A stretch of DNA of 64,000 bases. Source: an uncultured Tolumonas sp. (GTDB taxonomy: Bacteria; Pseudomonadota; Gammaproteobacteria; Enterobacterales; Aeromonadaceae). The translations under genes were made by a program, and so were the position numbers. The notes under the pieces are model-generated. The model ran no database searches. It had not been told where the DNA came from and saw nothing but the letters and a program-made list of their open reading frames with translations. Shown here piece after piece: positions 19,984-29,668 of this stretch; the first letter of the stretch is position 1; each line of letters starts with the position of its first letter. The stretch is from positions 62,001 to 126,000 of the forward strand of contig NZ_OY781381.1 of assembly GCF_963676665.1 (NCBI RefSeq). Direction: 5' to 3'.

Positions 19984-22334
19984 ATGGAATCGCCTCTGGC
20001 ATCTGCGATATTAGAACAGTTACAACCCCTGTTTGTTGAACCGGATTTTGACACGCTGTTTAACCGCCTGACAGAAGGTGAAAGTAAGAGCGCGCGTTTT
20101 TTACTGAAAATGGAATTAAACCGGCTCTGGTCGCCGTGCATTCGTATTATGGACATGCGCAGCAAAGGTTACCCCTGTCAGATGGTGCAACATGCTGGTA
20201 TTCAGCATTATCTGGGAGAGCATGACAATAAAATCTTTCAGCAAGCACTAGAACGCTATCAGCAGCGATATACCACCGGCGTCTATGAAACCGTCATAGC
20301 CAATGCGAAACCGCAGCACAATCAAGTTAATGAAGCCAAACGGGCAACGACTACTAGCCGGTTACAGATCCGGACGCTGGAGTTTGGCAGTTACCACCAG
20401 GGACGAGAAGAACGAATCCATTATTCGTCGCCCGTTACGCTGCTATTAGCCAATGGGCAAACGATTAAAGCCAAAACCTCAAACCTGTCTGTTAACGGGA
20501 TCCGTATTGTATTACTTGAACCAAGCTCTTATGAGCTGGGGCAAAGCTGCCAGATCTTGTTCTCTGGCTTACAGAAAGAACAACCGGAAGAAATCATATT
20601 GTCTCCGGCACGTTACCAGATCCGTGGTGAAGAACACCATGAACAACAAAGTTGGTTGCGTCTGAGTTGTGAAGATCCACGCCCGGAGTTCAAAGAGTAT
20701 TTACGCAACTTCATCCAGCAAAATAAAACCCGCTATCGGGTAAGTATCGATTTCGCCTTTACTGCCACAGAAATTAAAGGTTTTGAGCAATTTTATCTGC
20801 CTCGCCTGACGGGGCTGCCGCTGTTTTTTTCACATGATAAAGACATCAAACTGGAATATTTGCTGAAAACAGAAAACAACCAGCAGGAATTGGAATATTG
20901 GCGTAACGAACGCAACAGCGATCAACTGGCCGGATTATTTCAGCCTGCACGAATGGAGCGTTTATTGGCTCAGCCCGCTAAACAAAAAAGTATTTTGATT
21001 TATTGCTTTGCGCATACCATTCGTAGCCATATTTATTTTTTCTCTGCCACCGAAGAGGAATTGGAGGAAAAAGGTTTAAAAGCCCTGTTTTTCTCGGTCG
21101 GTAGTAAACGCAACAGTTGGCGAGTTTATAACCTGACATTACAAGCCGTAGATCCGCAACTCGATCTGGATAAGTTGATCGATAGTAATATCAGTATGGA
21201 ACAATACCGGCATGGGCTCGTTCATCAACTGCAACAGTTTCGTTATGTCGGTCAACTCACGCCCATCAATCTGGATCATCATCTTGAAGACTTCAAGTCT
21301 TGGCAGCCAACTCAGAATGATGCCAACCTGTTGCAGTGTTTTGGTCATCAATTAGATGCAACCCCTTTTCAGATCGAGTTGCTGCATTATGCGCAATTGC
21401 GGCGTGAGCCGCGTTATATGCACAAAACACCGACGGTAGTGAAACTGGGGGAATATGCGCTGATTGGCTGGACTCGCGATATTTCCACGCTGGGTTACAA
21501 GTTGAACTGGAAGCCGCGTTGCCTTGTAAAATAGGAGATGTGATCCAGCTCAGTTTACCCAAAATGCAAGATCTGATTAAAAAGATGGATCTGTCTGATC
21601 TCAAATATCGGATCGTTAATATCAATAACACCCGCACGGTGCTGCATTTAGCCATTGAAGGGAATGAAAACACGCACATTGGTCGCGAATTTTTCCAGAT
21701 GCTGATCGAACAGAATCAGAAAAAGCTGACGATGACGAAAGAACAGCGCCACTATCGTGGAATGGCCAATAGTTTGCGCAATTTATTTGTAAACTATCAG
21801 TTTAACTATGCACTGTATGTCGATCGGCATTACGCCAGTAAACTCGGTATCTTGGGTATCGGACAAACGCCGCATTCACTTGATAATTTATTGCTCAATG
21901 TCGAACGGACTAAAGCGGATTTATATCCGTTACTGAAAGGCGATATATTAAAACAGGCACTTATTATTCCGTTGCATCAAGCTCGCCGTGAAGACCGGCC
22001 ACAGGCAGTGGAGTTGTATATCCTGCATAAACAACTGCAACAAGGTAAACAACAAGATCAGATCCGACTCAGTGATGATTTTCTGAATACCAGTGAACGA
22101 AAAGATTTTGTGAACAGAGCGCTGGCTCTGGGCGAGTTTTATTCCGTGCAATTACATATTTCACGCACCGGGCGTCCGGACATGGAATATCTGGCTAAAG
22201 AGCTGCATTACATTGCCAAATATGCCATTCATAAAGCCAAACAGCTGGAAGAGGCGCTTTGGAGTGTGGTGGGTGTCTGCGATGTGATTGATACCACAGC
22301 CGCCACCTTACAGCGGTTGGATATTAAACACTAA
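19984..22334 (+). pseudogene. Large PilZ-domain protein (PlzC-like), interrupted by a -1 frameshift
   Basis: Two overlapping frames encode one protein of about 783 residues. Frame A runs from the start to 21534 and frame B continues to 22334. Frame A has an N-terminal helical region, a degenerate PilZ-like domain (REERIHYSSP and SNLSVNGIRI), a middle YcgR-N-like region and the start of a C-terminal PilZ domain (RREPRYMHKTP and DISTLG). Frame A then reads YKLNWKPRCLVK and stops, while frame B reads GLQVELEAALPCKIGDVIQL, the expected PilZ continuation. One base is missing between 21487 and 21496. Position between radA and serB matches the Vibrio cholerae PilZ gene VC2344 (plzC). AGGAG precedes the ATG at 19984; upstream ATGs at 19894 and 19930 are alternatives. 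A sequencing error remains possible. Confidence 0.8.
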
Positions 22335-22338
22335 ACAA

Positions 22339-22367
22339 GAAAACCGGCGTTTTATGCCGGTTTTCTT
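22339..22367. terminator. Bidirectional terminator between the PilZ gene and serB
   Basis: GAAAACCGGC/GCCGGTTTTC (22339-22348 and 22356-22365) forms a 10-bp stem with a 7-nt loop. A/T-rich ends suit convergent termination. Confidence 0.8.
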
Positions 22368-22378
22368 TGATTTTGAGA

Positions 22379-23377
22379 TCAAGCCCGCGCGATTAAATCA
22401 CCCGCTTGTAACAGACAGATCACCGCTTCCAAATTCATATGGCGGATCGCCACCTGTGCTTGTTCGCGTACCACTGGTTTGGCATGGATCGCCACCCCTA
22501 ACGCCGCCGCTTTCAGCATCGGTAAATCGTTGGCACCATCACCAATTGCCACGGTTTGTTTGTCTGAGATCTGATAACGCGCTTGTAGCTCTCTCAGCGT
22601 TTCTGCTTTCACTGTGGCATCAACGATACGGCCATTCACTTTACCAGTCAGATGATCACCGTCGATATCAAGCACGTTTGACTCAATATGATCTAAACCC
22701 AGATCACGTTGTAATTTGCCGGCAAAATAAGTGAAACCACCTGAAGCAATCGCCAGCTTCCAGCCAGCCGATTTCGCGGTGCTGACCAGATCAGTCAGCC
22801 CCGGCATTAACGGGATGTTATTTGCCACCTGATCCAGAATAGAAACCGGCGCATCTTTTAACAACGCAACACGGTTACGCAGACTTTCAGCAAAATCCAG
22901 CTTCCCGTGCATCGCGGCCGCGGTCACCGCAGAAACCTGTTCACCAACACCCGCCAGACGGGCAATTTCATCAATACATTCGATCTGGATCGCAGTGGAA
23001 TCCATATCCATCAGGATCAAACCACCCGCCTGCAGACGAGGCAACGCAGCGACATGGGCACCATCAATTGACCAGTCCTGGATTTTTAACCATTGCATCA
23101 GATCAGAAGAGTGCGCAGAGGTGCCCAGCACGACCGTCCAGACGTTTCCGACAGCAAAAGGCATAAAACCACAGACCTGCATGCCCATTTCACGGATCTG
23201 TTTTATCGTGATAGCAACATGCTCTGGTGCCAGTGATGCGCCCATCAGCACGACAAAACCGTCACATTCCGGCTTATCAATCGCCTCGATACCACGATCA
23301 GTAAATTGAAGCACGCCAGAGGCGGGAAAATGGACGAGCCAGTCAGCAATTTGCTCAGGCAACGCGGAAATTGGCAT
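22379..23377 (-). CDS. serB: Phosphoserine phosphatase
   Basis: SerB hydrolyses O-phosphoserine in the last step of serine synthesis. The 332-residue protein has an ACT-like N-terminal region (about residues 1-105) and a HAD phosphatase domain with the nucleophile motif DMDSTAIQIECIDE (about residues 125-138), ASGGFTYFA (motif II) and GDGANDLPML (motif IV). Length and sequence match E. coli SerB. Linkage to radA and deoD on the same strand is conserved in enterobacteria. Confidence 0.97.
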   Translation of the reverse strand: MPISALPEQIADWLVHFPASGVLQFTDRGIEAIDKPECDGFVVLMGASLAPEHVAITIKQIREMGMQVCGFMPFAVGNVWTVVLGTSAHSSDLMQWLKIQDWSIDGAHVAALPRLQAGGLILMDMDSTAIQIECIDEIARLAGVGEQVSAVTAAAMHGKLDFAESLRNRVALLKDAPVSILDQVANNIPLMPGLTDLVSTAKSAGWKLAIASGGFTYFAGKLQRDLGLDHIESNVLDIDGDHLTGKVNGRIVDATVKAETLRELQARYQISDKQTVAIGDGANDLPMLKAAALGVAIHAKPVVREQAQVAIRHMNLEAVICLLQAGDLIARA

Positions 23378-23461
23378 GGTGATACACTCCCTGTCAGAAA
23401 AAGCGGTCGACAGCGTAGCCGATCGCTTTTCCCGGAAGCAAGTGTTAAATCGGCAGGATGA

Positions 23462-24172
23462 CTATTTCAACAGCACGGAATCGAGCGCAATTTTCATCAT
23501 GTCGTTAAACGTGGTCTGACGTTCTTCCGCCGAAGTCTGCTCACCGCTTTTGATATGATCCGAAACAGTACAGATCGCCAGTGCTTTCGCGCCATACTCC
23601 GCTGCGACGCCATAGATGCCAGCAGCTTCCATTTCTACACCGAGAATGCCGTATTTATCCATCACATCAAACATCGATGGATCCGGGGTATAAAACAAAT
23701 CGGCGGAAAACAGATTGCCGACTTTAACCGGAATACCCAATTTTTCAGCGGCAGCCACAGCATTACGCAACAAACCAAAATCGGCAATGGCGGCAAAATC
23801 ATGATCCTTAAAGCGCATACGATTCACTTTAGAATCGGTGCTCGCTCCCATACCAATGATCACATCCCGTACTTTGACATCGGCACGCACCGCACCGCAG
23901 GAACCGATACGGATGATGTTTTTTACACCGTATTCGGTGATAAGTTCCTTGGTATAAATCGAGCAGGATGGAATGCCCATGCCATGGCCCATCACAGAGA
24001 TCCGCTCACCTTGGTAAAAACCGGTGTAACCAAACATATTGCGCACATCGGTCACCAGCTCGGCGCCTTCAAGGTAAGTTTCCGCAATATATTTCGCGCG
24101 CAGTGGGTCGCCTGGCATCAATACTGTTTCAGCAAAAGCACCGTCTTTGGCATTAATGTGTGGAGTTGCCAT
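23462..24172 (-). CDS. deoD: Purine-nucleoside phosphorylase DeoD-type
   Basis: DeoD cleaves purine (deoxy)ribonucleosides with phosphate to the base and (deoxy)ribose 1-phosphate. The 236-residue protein starts [30 protein letters not shown], the family hallmark, and has the [14 protein letters not shown] phosphate loop, the nucleoside-binding [13 protein letters not shown] and the catalytic Asp in CTVSDHI. It is the last gene of the deoC-deoA-deoB-deoD operon, 15 bp after deoB. Confidence 0.97.
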   Translation of the reverse strand: MATPHINAKDGAFAETVLMPGDPLRAKYIAETYLEGAELVTDVRNMFGYTGFYQGERISVMGHGMGIPSCSIYTKELITEYGVKNIIRIGSCGAVRADVKVRDVIIGMGASTDSKVNRMRFKDHDFAAIADFGLLRNAVAAAEKLGIPVKVGNLFSADLFYTPDPSMFDVMDKYGILGVEMEAAGIYGVAAEYGAKALAICTVSDHIKSGEQTSAEERQTTFNDMMKIALDSVLLK

Positions 24173-24187
24173 TTTTCTTCCTTCTTC

Positions 24188-25414
24188 TTAATGATGTTCC
24201 GGCAAGCAGTTGCTGCCATATTCTAGTGGTGGTAAGCCATGATAGGCTGCAATGGTCTGGCCGATATCAGCAAATGTATTCCGCAAACCCAGATCTTGCG
24301 CAGTTACCGTGGTGCCATAAAAAATGACCGGCACATGCTCACGGGTATGATCGCTACCGGTCCAGATTGGATCACAACCATGATCGGCTGTTAACACTAC
24401 CCGATCGCCCGGTTGCAATAACGCAAACAATTCCGGCAAGCGTTGATCGAAATATTCCAACGCGCGCGCATAACCTGGCACATCACGGCGATGGCCGTAG
24501 GATGAGTCAAAATCAACAAAGTTGGTGAAGATAATCGTCTGCCCTGCGGCACGTTTTACCTGCGCAAGCGTTACATCCCATAACTCTTCCAGACCTGTCG
24601 CTTTGTGCTGTTGCGTAATACCACAACCGGCGTAAATATCAGAAATTTTGCCGATCGAAACCACTTCACCGCCGGCGGCTTTCATGCGATCGAGCAAAGT
24701 CGGCATCGGTGGTTCCACCGCATAGTCATGACGATTGCCAGTGCGCGCAAATTCGCCCGGTTTATTGCCAACAAACGGCCGCGCAATGACACGACCAATG
24801 TTATACGGCTCAAGCAACTGACGCGCTAATTTGCACAGCGCATAGAGGCGCTCTAAACCGAACGTCTCTTCATGGCAGGCGATCTGAAATACCGAATCGG
24901 CTGAGGTGTAAAATATCGGCTTACCACTTTGCATATGCTCTTCGCCAAGGCGATCGAGGATCTCGGTGCCGGACGCGTGACAGTTGCCGAGATAACCCGG
25001 CAGATCAGCCTGCGCCACCAAGGCATCAAGCAATTCCTGTGGAAAGCTGTTTTCTTTGGCAGAGAAATAACCCCAGTCAAATAACACCGGTGCGCCGGCC
25101 ATTTCCCAATGCCCCGAAGGGGTATCTTTCCCGGATGACAGCTCTTTGGCATAACCATAGGCGGCCATCGGTACAACGGCTTCATCTAATCCGGCTGGAA
25201 ATTCACCGCTGGATGCGGCACAAGCATGTGCCAGACCCAGTTTCGTCAAGTTTGGTAACTGCAGCGGGCCTTGGCGGCCAATGTCTGCCTGTCCTTTCGC
25301 ACAGGCTTCCGCGATATGGCCCAGCGTATTCGCGCCGACATCACCAAACCGAATAGCATCAGCACTGGCACCAATGCCCAGTGAATCCATCATCAATATA
25401 ATCGTACGTTTCAT
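24188..25414 (-). CDS. deoB: Phosphopentomutase
   Basis: DeoB interconverts (deoxy)ribose 1-phosphate and 5-phosphate with two Mn2+ ions of the alkaline-phosphatase superfamily. The 408-residue protein starts [20 protein letters not shown] with the metal-binding Asp, and carries [10 protein letters not shown] containing the phosphorylated Thr, [12 protein letters not shown], and the late [10 protein letters not shown] and [10 protein letters not shown] motifs. The ATG at 25414 has GAGG 5 bp upstream; a start 28 codons earlier would lie inside deoA. Confidence 0.97.
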   Translation of the reverse strand: MKRTIILMMDSLGIGASADAIRFGDVGANTLGHIAEACAKGQADIGRQGPLQLPNLTKLGLAHACAASSGEFPAGLDEAVVPMAAYGYAKELSSGKDTPSGHWEMAGAPVLFDWGYFSAKENSFPQELLDALVAQADLPGYLGNCHASGTEILDRLGEEHMQSGKPIFYTSADSVFQIACHEETFGLERLYALCKLARQLLEPYNIGRVIARPFVGNKPGEFARTGNRHDYAVEPPMPTLLDRMKAAGGEVVSIGKISDIYAGCGITQQHKATGLEELWDVTLAQVKRAAGQTIIFTNFVDFDSSYGHRRDVPGYARALEYFDQRLPELFALLQPGDRVVLTADHGCDPIWTGSDHTREHVPVIFYGTTVTAQDLGLRNTFADIGQTIAAYHGLPPLEYGSNCLPEHH

Positions 25415-25421
25415 AACAACC

Positions 25422-26753
25422 TCAAACGTCTGCCAGGGTGATCCGGCGATAGATCGCTGGTGGTGGTGTGACCGCGTTATCACCGACCTGAATAGCATTA
25501 CGGATCACCGCAGCGGTTTGTTCATATTGGGCTTCGGTACGCGCATGCACCCACGCCAGCGGAACGTCTTTATCTGCTTGAACGCCTAGAGAGATGACAT
25601 CCGTTAAGCCCACAGCATGATCAATCAGATCGGCAGCACGTAAGCGCCCACCACCTAAAGCAACCACCGCCATGCCGAGCGCACGGGTATCCATGCTAGT
25701 CACGATACCGGATGACTGCGCATACACAGGTCGCATGATTTCTGCTTTTTGCAGGTGATTATCATAGTTCTCGACAAAATCAGCCGGGCCACCCAGTGCA
25801 AATACCATGCGGGCGAATGTTTCCGCCGCTTTACCGTTATCCAATACCTGTTGTAATTTCTGGCGTGCTTGCGTTTCATCGCCGGCTAAGCCGCCAGAGA
25901 TCAGCATTTCGGCACATAAGGCCATAGTAACTTCATGTAAACGTGGATGGCGATATTCACCCGTCAGATAACGCACCGCTTCCCGCACTTCCACCGCGTT
26001 ACCGGCACTGGTTGCCAGCACCTGATTCATATCGGTCAGCAGTGCAGTGGTACGACAACCCGCACCATTGGCGACGGCAACAATGCTTTTTGCCAGCTCT
26101 TCTGATTGTTCATAAGTAGGCATAAACGCACCAGAGCCGACTTTAACATCCATGACCAGCGCTTCCAGCCCTGCCGCCAGTTTTTTCGACAAGATAGATG
26201 CCGTGATCAACGGAATAGATTCCACAGTAGCCGTGACATCACGGGTCGCGTAAAAGCGTTTATCGGCTGGCGCTAAATCAGAAGTTTGCCCAATAATGGC
26301 CACCCCGACTTCTTTCACTACTTTTTTGAAAATCGCATTCAGCGGTGTGGTTTGATAGCCAGGGATCGCATCGAATTTGTCGAGCGTACCGCCGGTATGC
26401 CCCAGCCCGCGGCCAGAAATCATCGGTACATAACCGCCACACGCGGCAACCATTGGGCCTAACATCAGCGAGACCACATCACCGACGCCACCAGTCGAGT
26501 GTTTATCTAACACCGGCCCCGGTAAATCCAGCTCAGACCAGTCCAGCACCGAACCCGAATCACGCATAGCACAGGTTAAAGCGATACGTTCCGGCATAGT
26601 CATGCCATTAAAGAACACCGCCATCGCTAATGCAGCAATCTGCCCCTCGGTGACCGAATTGTGCGTAATACCTTGTACGAAGAATTGAATTTCACTGTCG
26701 GTCAGTGCTTGGCCGTCGCGTTTTTTACGAATAATTTCTTGCGGAAGGAACAT
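25422..26753 (-). CDS. deoA: Thymidine phosphorylase
   Basis: DeoA converts thymidine and phosphate to thymine and deoxyribose 1-phosphate. The 443-residue protein shows the family signature [14 protein letters not shown], the [10 protein letters not shown] phosphate site and the KVGSGAFM loop. It is the second gene of the deo operon, 26 bp after deoC and 7 bp before deoB. Confidence 0.97.
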   Translation of the reverse strand: MFLPQEIIRKKRDGQALTDSEIQFFVQGITHNSVTEGQIAALAMAVFFNGMTMPERIALTCAMRDSGSVLDWSELDLPGPVLDKHSTGGVGDVVSLMLGPMVAACGGYVPMISGRGLGHTGGTLDKFDAIPGYQTTPLNAIFKKVVKEVGVAIIGQTSDLAPADKRFYATRDVTATVESIPLITASILSKKLAAGLEALVMDVKVGSGAFMPTYEQSEELAKSIVAVANGAGCRTTALLTDMNQVLATSAGNAVEVREAVRYLTGEYRHPRLHEVTMALCAEMLISGGLAGDETQARQKLQQVLDNGKAAETFARMVFALGGPADFVENYDNHLQKAEIMRPVYAQSSGIVTSMDTRALGMAVVALGGGRLRAADLIDHAVGLTDVISLGVQADKDVPLAWVHARTEAQYEQTAAVIRNAIQVGDNAVTPPPAIYRRITLADV

Positions 26754-26779
26754 GGAGCCCCCTTAAATGGCTAATTCAA

Positions 26780-27550
26780 TTAATAACCTGACGCTGCCGC
26801 TTGAGATTGATGACCTAATGTTGCAAGTAGATCCGCGAGTAAACTGGATGCCCCGAAACGGAATGTTCTTGCCGAGATCCATTTATCACCTAATACCGAC
26901 GCGGCTAATTCCAGGTATTCCGCCGCTTGTGCGGCATTTTTTACACCACCCGCCGCTTTAAAACCCACCGCCGGATTTTTTTCTTTAATCACGTCTAACA
27001 TGATTTTTGCTGCTTCCAGCGTGGCATTAACGGGTACTTTCCCAGTTGAGGTTTTAATAAAATCAGCGCCCGCATCGATAGCAATTTCCGATGCTAAACG
27101 GATCAGTTCCGGTGTTTTCAGCTCACCGCTTTCGATGATGACTTTCAGTAATACGGTTTCACCACAGGCGGCTTTGCAGGCTTTTACCAGCTCAAAACCA
27201 ACTGCTTGATCACCTTTCATCAAGGCTTTATAGGGAAACACCACATCAACTTCATCGGCACCATAGGCCACCGCGGCCCGGGTTTCCGCAACCGCAATGT
27301 CAATATCATCATTCCCATGTGGAAAGTTGGTCACGGTGGCAATCCGCATGTTGTAGGCACCAATCTGACGTAATGTTTTACGCGCAATCGGCACGAAACG
27401 CGGGTACACACATACCGCAGCCGTCGAACCGGCTGCTGTTTTGGCCTGCTGGCACAACGCGATCACTGCTGCATCGGTGTCATTATCATTCAGGGTCGTC
27501 AGATCCATTAATTGTAAAGCCAGTTGAGCGGTTTGCTGTAAATCAGGCAT
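26780..27550 (-). CDS. deoC: Deoxyribose-phosphate aldolase
   Basis: DeoC splits 2-deoxyribose 5-phosphate into acetaldehyde and glyceraldehyde 3-phosphate. The 256-residue class I aldolase has the Schiff-base lysine in [16 protein letters not shown] and GFKAAGGV near the phosphate site, and a C-terminal Tyr (AAASGY), which in E. coli DeoC reaches the active site. The ATG at 27550 (MPDLQQ) has GGAG 6 bp upstream and matches the E. coli start; two further in-frame ATGs upstream give implausible N-termini. It is the promoter-proximal gene of the deo operon. Confidence 0.96.
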   Translation of the reverse strand: MPDLQQTAQLALQLMDLTTLNDNDTDAAVIALCQQAKTAAGSTAAVCVYPRFVPIARKTLRQIGAYNMRIATVTNFPHGNDDIDIAVAETRAAVAYGADEVDVVFPYKALMKGDQAVGFELVKACKAACGETVLLKVIIESGELKTPELIRLASEIAIDAGADFIKTSTGKVPVNATLEAAKIMLDVIKEKNPAVGFKAAGGVKNAAQAAEYLELAASVLGDKWISARTFRFGASSLLADLLATLGHQSQAAASGY

Positions 27551-27571
27551 CCGTATCTCCATATCGAGCAC

Positions 27572-27588
27572 ACCGGATAACATCCGGT
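27572..27588 (-). promoter_or_regulatory. Hairpin just upstream of the deoC ribosome site
   Basis: ACCGGAT-AAC-ATCCGGT is a perfect 7-bp stem with a 3-nt loop, 22 bp before the deoC ATG. It leaves GGAG free, so it may stabilise or regulate the leader. Its function is unknown. Confidence 0.45.
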
Positions 27589-27611
27589 CAAAGAGTAAAT
27601 TGATGTGTTTT

Positions 27612-27720
27612 AATGATAGCGGCTTTACCGCGGGGCATCGTGCCCGAAAGGTGATGGGAACACTCCCAACCTTGAGCTTCCATTCCTGGAGACCGGCTAA
27701 ATCTGACCGGACTCGTAGAT
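27612..27720 (-). promoter_or_regulatory. Structured leader region of the deo operon (unknown RNA element)
   Basis: Between yjjV and deoC a run of hairpins is packed into about 100 bp. They are GCGG/CCGC (27619-27631), GGGCA/TGCCC (27633-27645), a 10-bp stem with a small bulge (AAGGT-TGGGA with TCCCA-ACCTT in minus-strand sense, 27648-27673), and a CCGG/CCGG stem near 27692-27710. None matches a riboswitch class I know. It lies on the likely 5' leader of deoC. Confidence 0.45.
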
Positions 27721-27831
27721 AACGCGAAATGGCGCAATAGCGAAGTATTGTGCAGATTAATAAGAATATCGTGAAATAGACTGAAATTCTTCTGTCTCAA
27801 GCACATAAGTGATAGAAAACAGTGATAATGA

Positions 27832-28608
27832 CTATTTCTTATTAGAGATTCGGAACATTTTTTCAACGTTTCGTTCGATGGCCTCACCGAGCGTATCCGG
27901 TGACATTTGCTTGAGCATCGAAAGCTCAGCTAATACCTCAGGTATATACGCCGGTTCATTTCGTACCCCCTGCCGTTGAAACAGTGGCATGGTCGGGCCA
28001 TCGGTTTCCAGTAATAAACTCTCAACTGGTAATTTGGCCACCGCTTTGCGGGTCTTCTCCGCCCGTGGATAAGTGATCACACCACCAATGCCCAGCATAA
28101 AACCCAGCTCGATAAATTGTTCCGCCTGCTGACGTGAGCCAGAAAAAGCGTGCCGGACACCGCCGCGTGGCAAAGTAAATTGTTTGACGATACGCAGCAA
28201 TTCATTGTGCGCTTTACGGCAATGCAATATCACCGGTAACTGATATTGGCTCGCCAGAGCTAATTGCTTTTCCAGCATCGTGATTTGTAATGACATCGGC
28301 ACCTCAATGGCACCATCAAGACCACATTCACCAATCGCGACTAACCCAGCAGGGCGCTGCTGTAATAGTAATTCTAATTCTGTGAAAGCTTGCTCAGTTT
28401 CATGAGCCAAAAACCACGGATGCAAACCAAAGGCATAATACAGACTGGGATATTGCTGATGTAAAACAGGTAATCGCGCCCAGTTGGCTGAACTAATCGC
28501 AGGAACAATCCAGCGGCTCACGCCCTGACTCTCACTGCGCATTAAGACCTGTGGCAGATCATCCGCATATTCGTTGAGATCAAGATGAATGTGAGTATCA
28601 GTCAGCAT
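27832..28608 (-). CDS. yjjV: TatD-family metal-dependent hydrolase YjjV
   Basis: A 258-residue TIM-barrel metallohydrolase of the TatD family, closer to E. coli YjjV than to TatD or YcfH. Metal-binding motifs are DTHIHLD near the N-terminus, GECGLD with the bridging Glu, LHCRKAH, HAFSGS and ETDGP. TatD proteins are candidate DNases, but the cellular substrate of YjjV is not established. It precedes the deo operon as in E. coli, where yjjV also lies upstream of deoC. Confidence 0.9.
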   Translation of the reverse strand: MLTDTHIHLDLNEYADDLPQVLMRSESQGVSRWIVPAISSANWARLPVLHQQYPSLYYAFGLHPWFLAHETEQAFTELELLLQQRPAGLVAIGECGLDGAIEVPMSLQITMLEKQLALASQYQLPVILHCRKAHNELLRIVKQFTLPRGGVRHAFSGSRQQAEQFIELGFMLGIGGVITYPRAEKTRKAVAKLPVESLLLETDGPTMPLFQRQGVRNEPAYIPEVLAELSMLKQMSPDTLGEAIERNVEKMFRISNKK

Positions 28609-28618
28609 ATTATCAGCA

Positions 28619-28646
28619 ACAAAAAGGCCGTACGATACGGCCTTTA
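28619..28646 (-). terminator. Terminator after the outer-membrane protein gene
   Basis: AAAGGCCGTA-CGA-TACGGCCTTT (28623-28645) is a 10-bp stem with a 3-nt loop. On the minus strand it runs into T5, ending the upstream minus-strand gene before yjjV. Confidence 0.85.
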
Positions 28647-28665
28647 TATGCTAGTTCATGTGATT

Positions 28666-29472
28666 TTAGAAGCGCATTGACGCTTTGATACCAAATTCAA
28701 TGGTGGTGTTTTTAGGCTCATAGCCGATATAGGTTGAATCACCAGCAGAATAAATCACGGCATCTGATTTGTTGATATTCCAGTAATCAATATACGGACC
28801 AATAGCAAAATCATTCACTCGGTACATACTGGAGAATTTAATGCCGTAGCCACTATCTTGACGATTTTCAAGATCTGGGTATGACGCAGATACATCAGAC
28901 AATTTCGATGTTTGCTGACCACGGATCAAATAATCAAACTCAATTGCTGATTCTAGTACTGAGCTATTTTCCAGAGCAAAACGATTAGTTACACCAATAG
29001 GTAAATAATAATAACGACTGACACGTTGATAACCCCACGCACCAGTGCTTGTTTCACCACGGCTGTCATTGTTTAAATAACGGAAGCCAAAACCGGTGTA
29101 GGGTGCCCATACACTGTTGCCCACCATAAGATCTTTACCAAATAGCGGTCTGATTTCATAGTAATAGTCAGGGTTATTACTGGATGTACCTGAGCCGGTG
29201 TAATCCACTTTACCGTAGGCAAATCGGCCGTTAACTTTCAAGAACCAATCATTTTGCACAGCCATAGTGGTGGTATAGTCCACCCCCAACTTGATGCCAT
29301 CGTCTTTAACATCTAAGCCGGGCTCAAAATTTGGTTCTTCATATTTGTAGCTCGATAAGCTAACGCCTAATTCCTGGCCAGTTTGAGTACCTAATGTTTG
29401 CTCGGTCGCAAATGCTGAAGTAGCGCAAAAAACAGCAAATAAAGTCATGGACGGTGCGATCATTTTTTTCAT
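28666..29472 (-). CDS. Outer-membrane beta-barrel protein of unknown substrate
   Basis: A 268-residue secreted protein with a clear signal peptide (MKKMIAPSMTLFAVFCATSAFA, cleavage about residue 22). Alternating aromatic/hydrophobic strands rich in Tyr and Gly follow, and it ends in Phe (IKASMRF), the usual C-terminal signature recognised by the Bam machinery. It is too small for a trimeric porin and lacks an OmpA peptidoglycan domain, so an 8- to 10-strand barrel is likely. AGGGA lies 6 bp upstream of the ATG. It has its own terminator and no obvious functional neighbour. Confidence 0.8.
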   Translation of the reverse strand: MKKMIAPSMTLFAVFCATSAFATEQTLGTQTGQELGVSLSSYKYEEPNFEPGLDVKDDGIKLGVDYTTTMAVQNDWFLKVNGRFAYGKVDYTGSGTSSNNPDYYYEIRPLFGKDLMVGNSVWAPYTGFGFRYLNNDSRGETSTGAWGYQRVSRYYYLPIGVTNRFALENSSVLESAIEFDYLIRGQQTSKLSDVSASYPDLENRQDSGYGIKFSSMYRVNDFAIGPYIDYWNINKSDAVIYSAGDSTYIGYEPKNTTIEFGIKASMRF

Positions 29473-29607
29473 GATACATCCCTATAATAAATAAACAGCA
29501 GTAATACCCGATTGTTTTTATAGAACTAACGTAGAATTATTGATCGTTTGAATCTGTCACTCAAATAGAATTCATTCACGTAATAAGAATAGCAGCATTC
29601 AGAAAAT

Positions 29608-29626
29608 GCCCCCTTGAACCGGGGGC
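29608..29626 (-). terminator. Probable terminator after prfC
   Basis: GCCCCC-N7-GGGGGC forms a 6-bp GC stem about 45 bp past the prfC stop, followed on the minus strand by ATTTTCT. The T tract is short, so efficiency is uncertain. Confidence 0.5.
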
Positions 29627-29668
29627 GAAAATAACAAGAATCAAGACAGGATATTTTTCCGCGAAAAA

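Noticed and set aside
27640..27720. 4.5S (SRP) RNA within the deo leader
   Set aside because: A GGAATGGAAGC stretch recalls the SRP RNA tip, but the flanking stem and asymmetric loop of SRP RNA cannot be drawn.
27588..27887. A 99-codon minus-strand frame between yjjV and deoC
   Set aside because: It overlaps the yjjV 3' end, lacks a ribosome site and runs through the hairpin-rich deo leader; no domain is visible.
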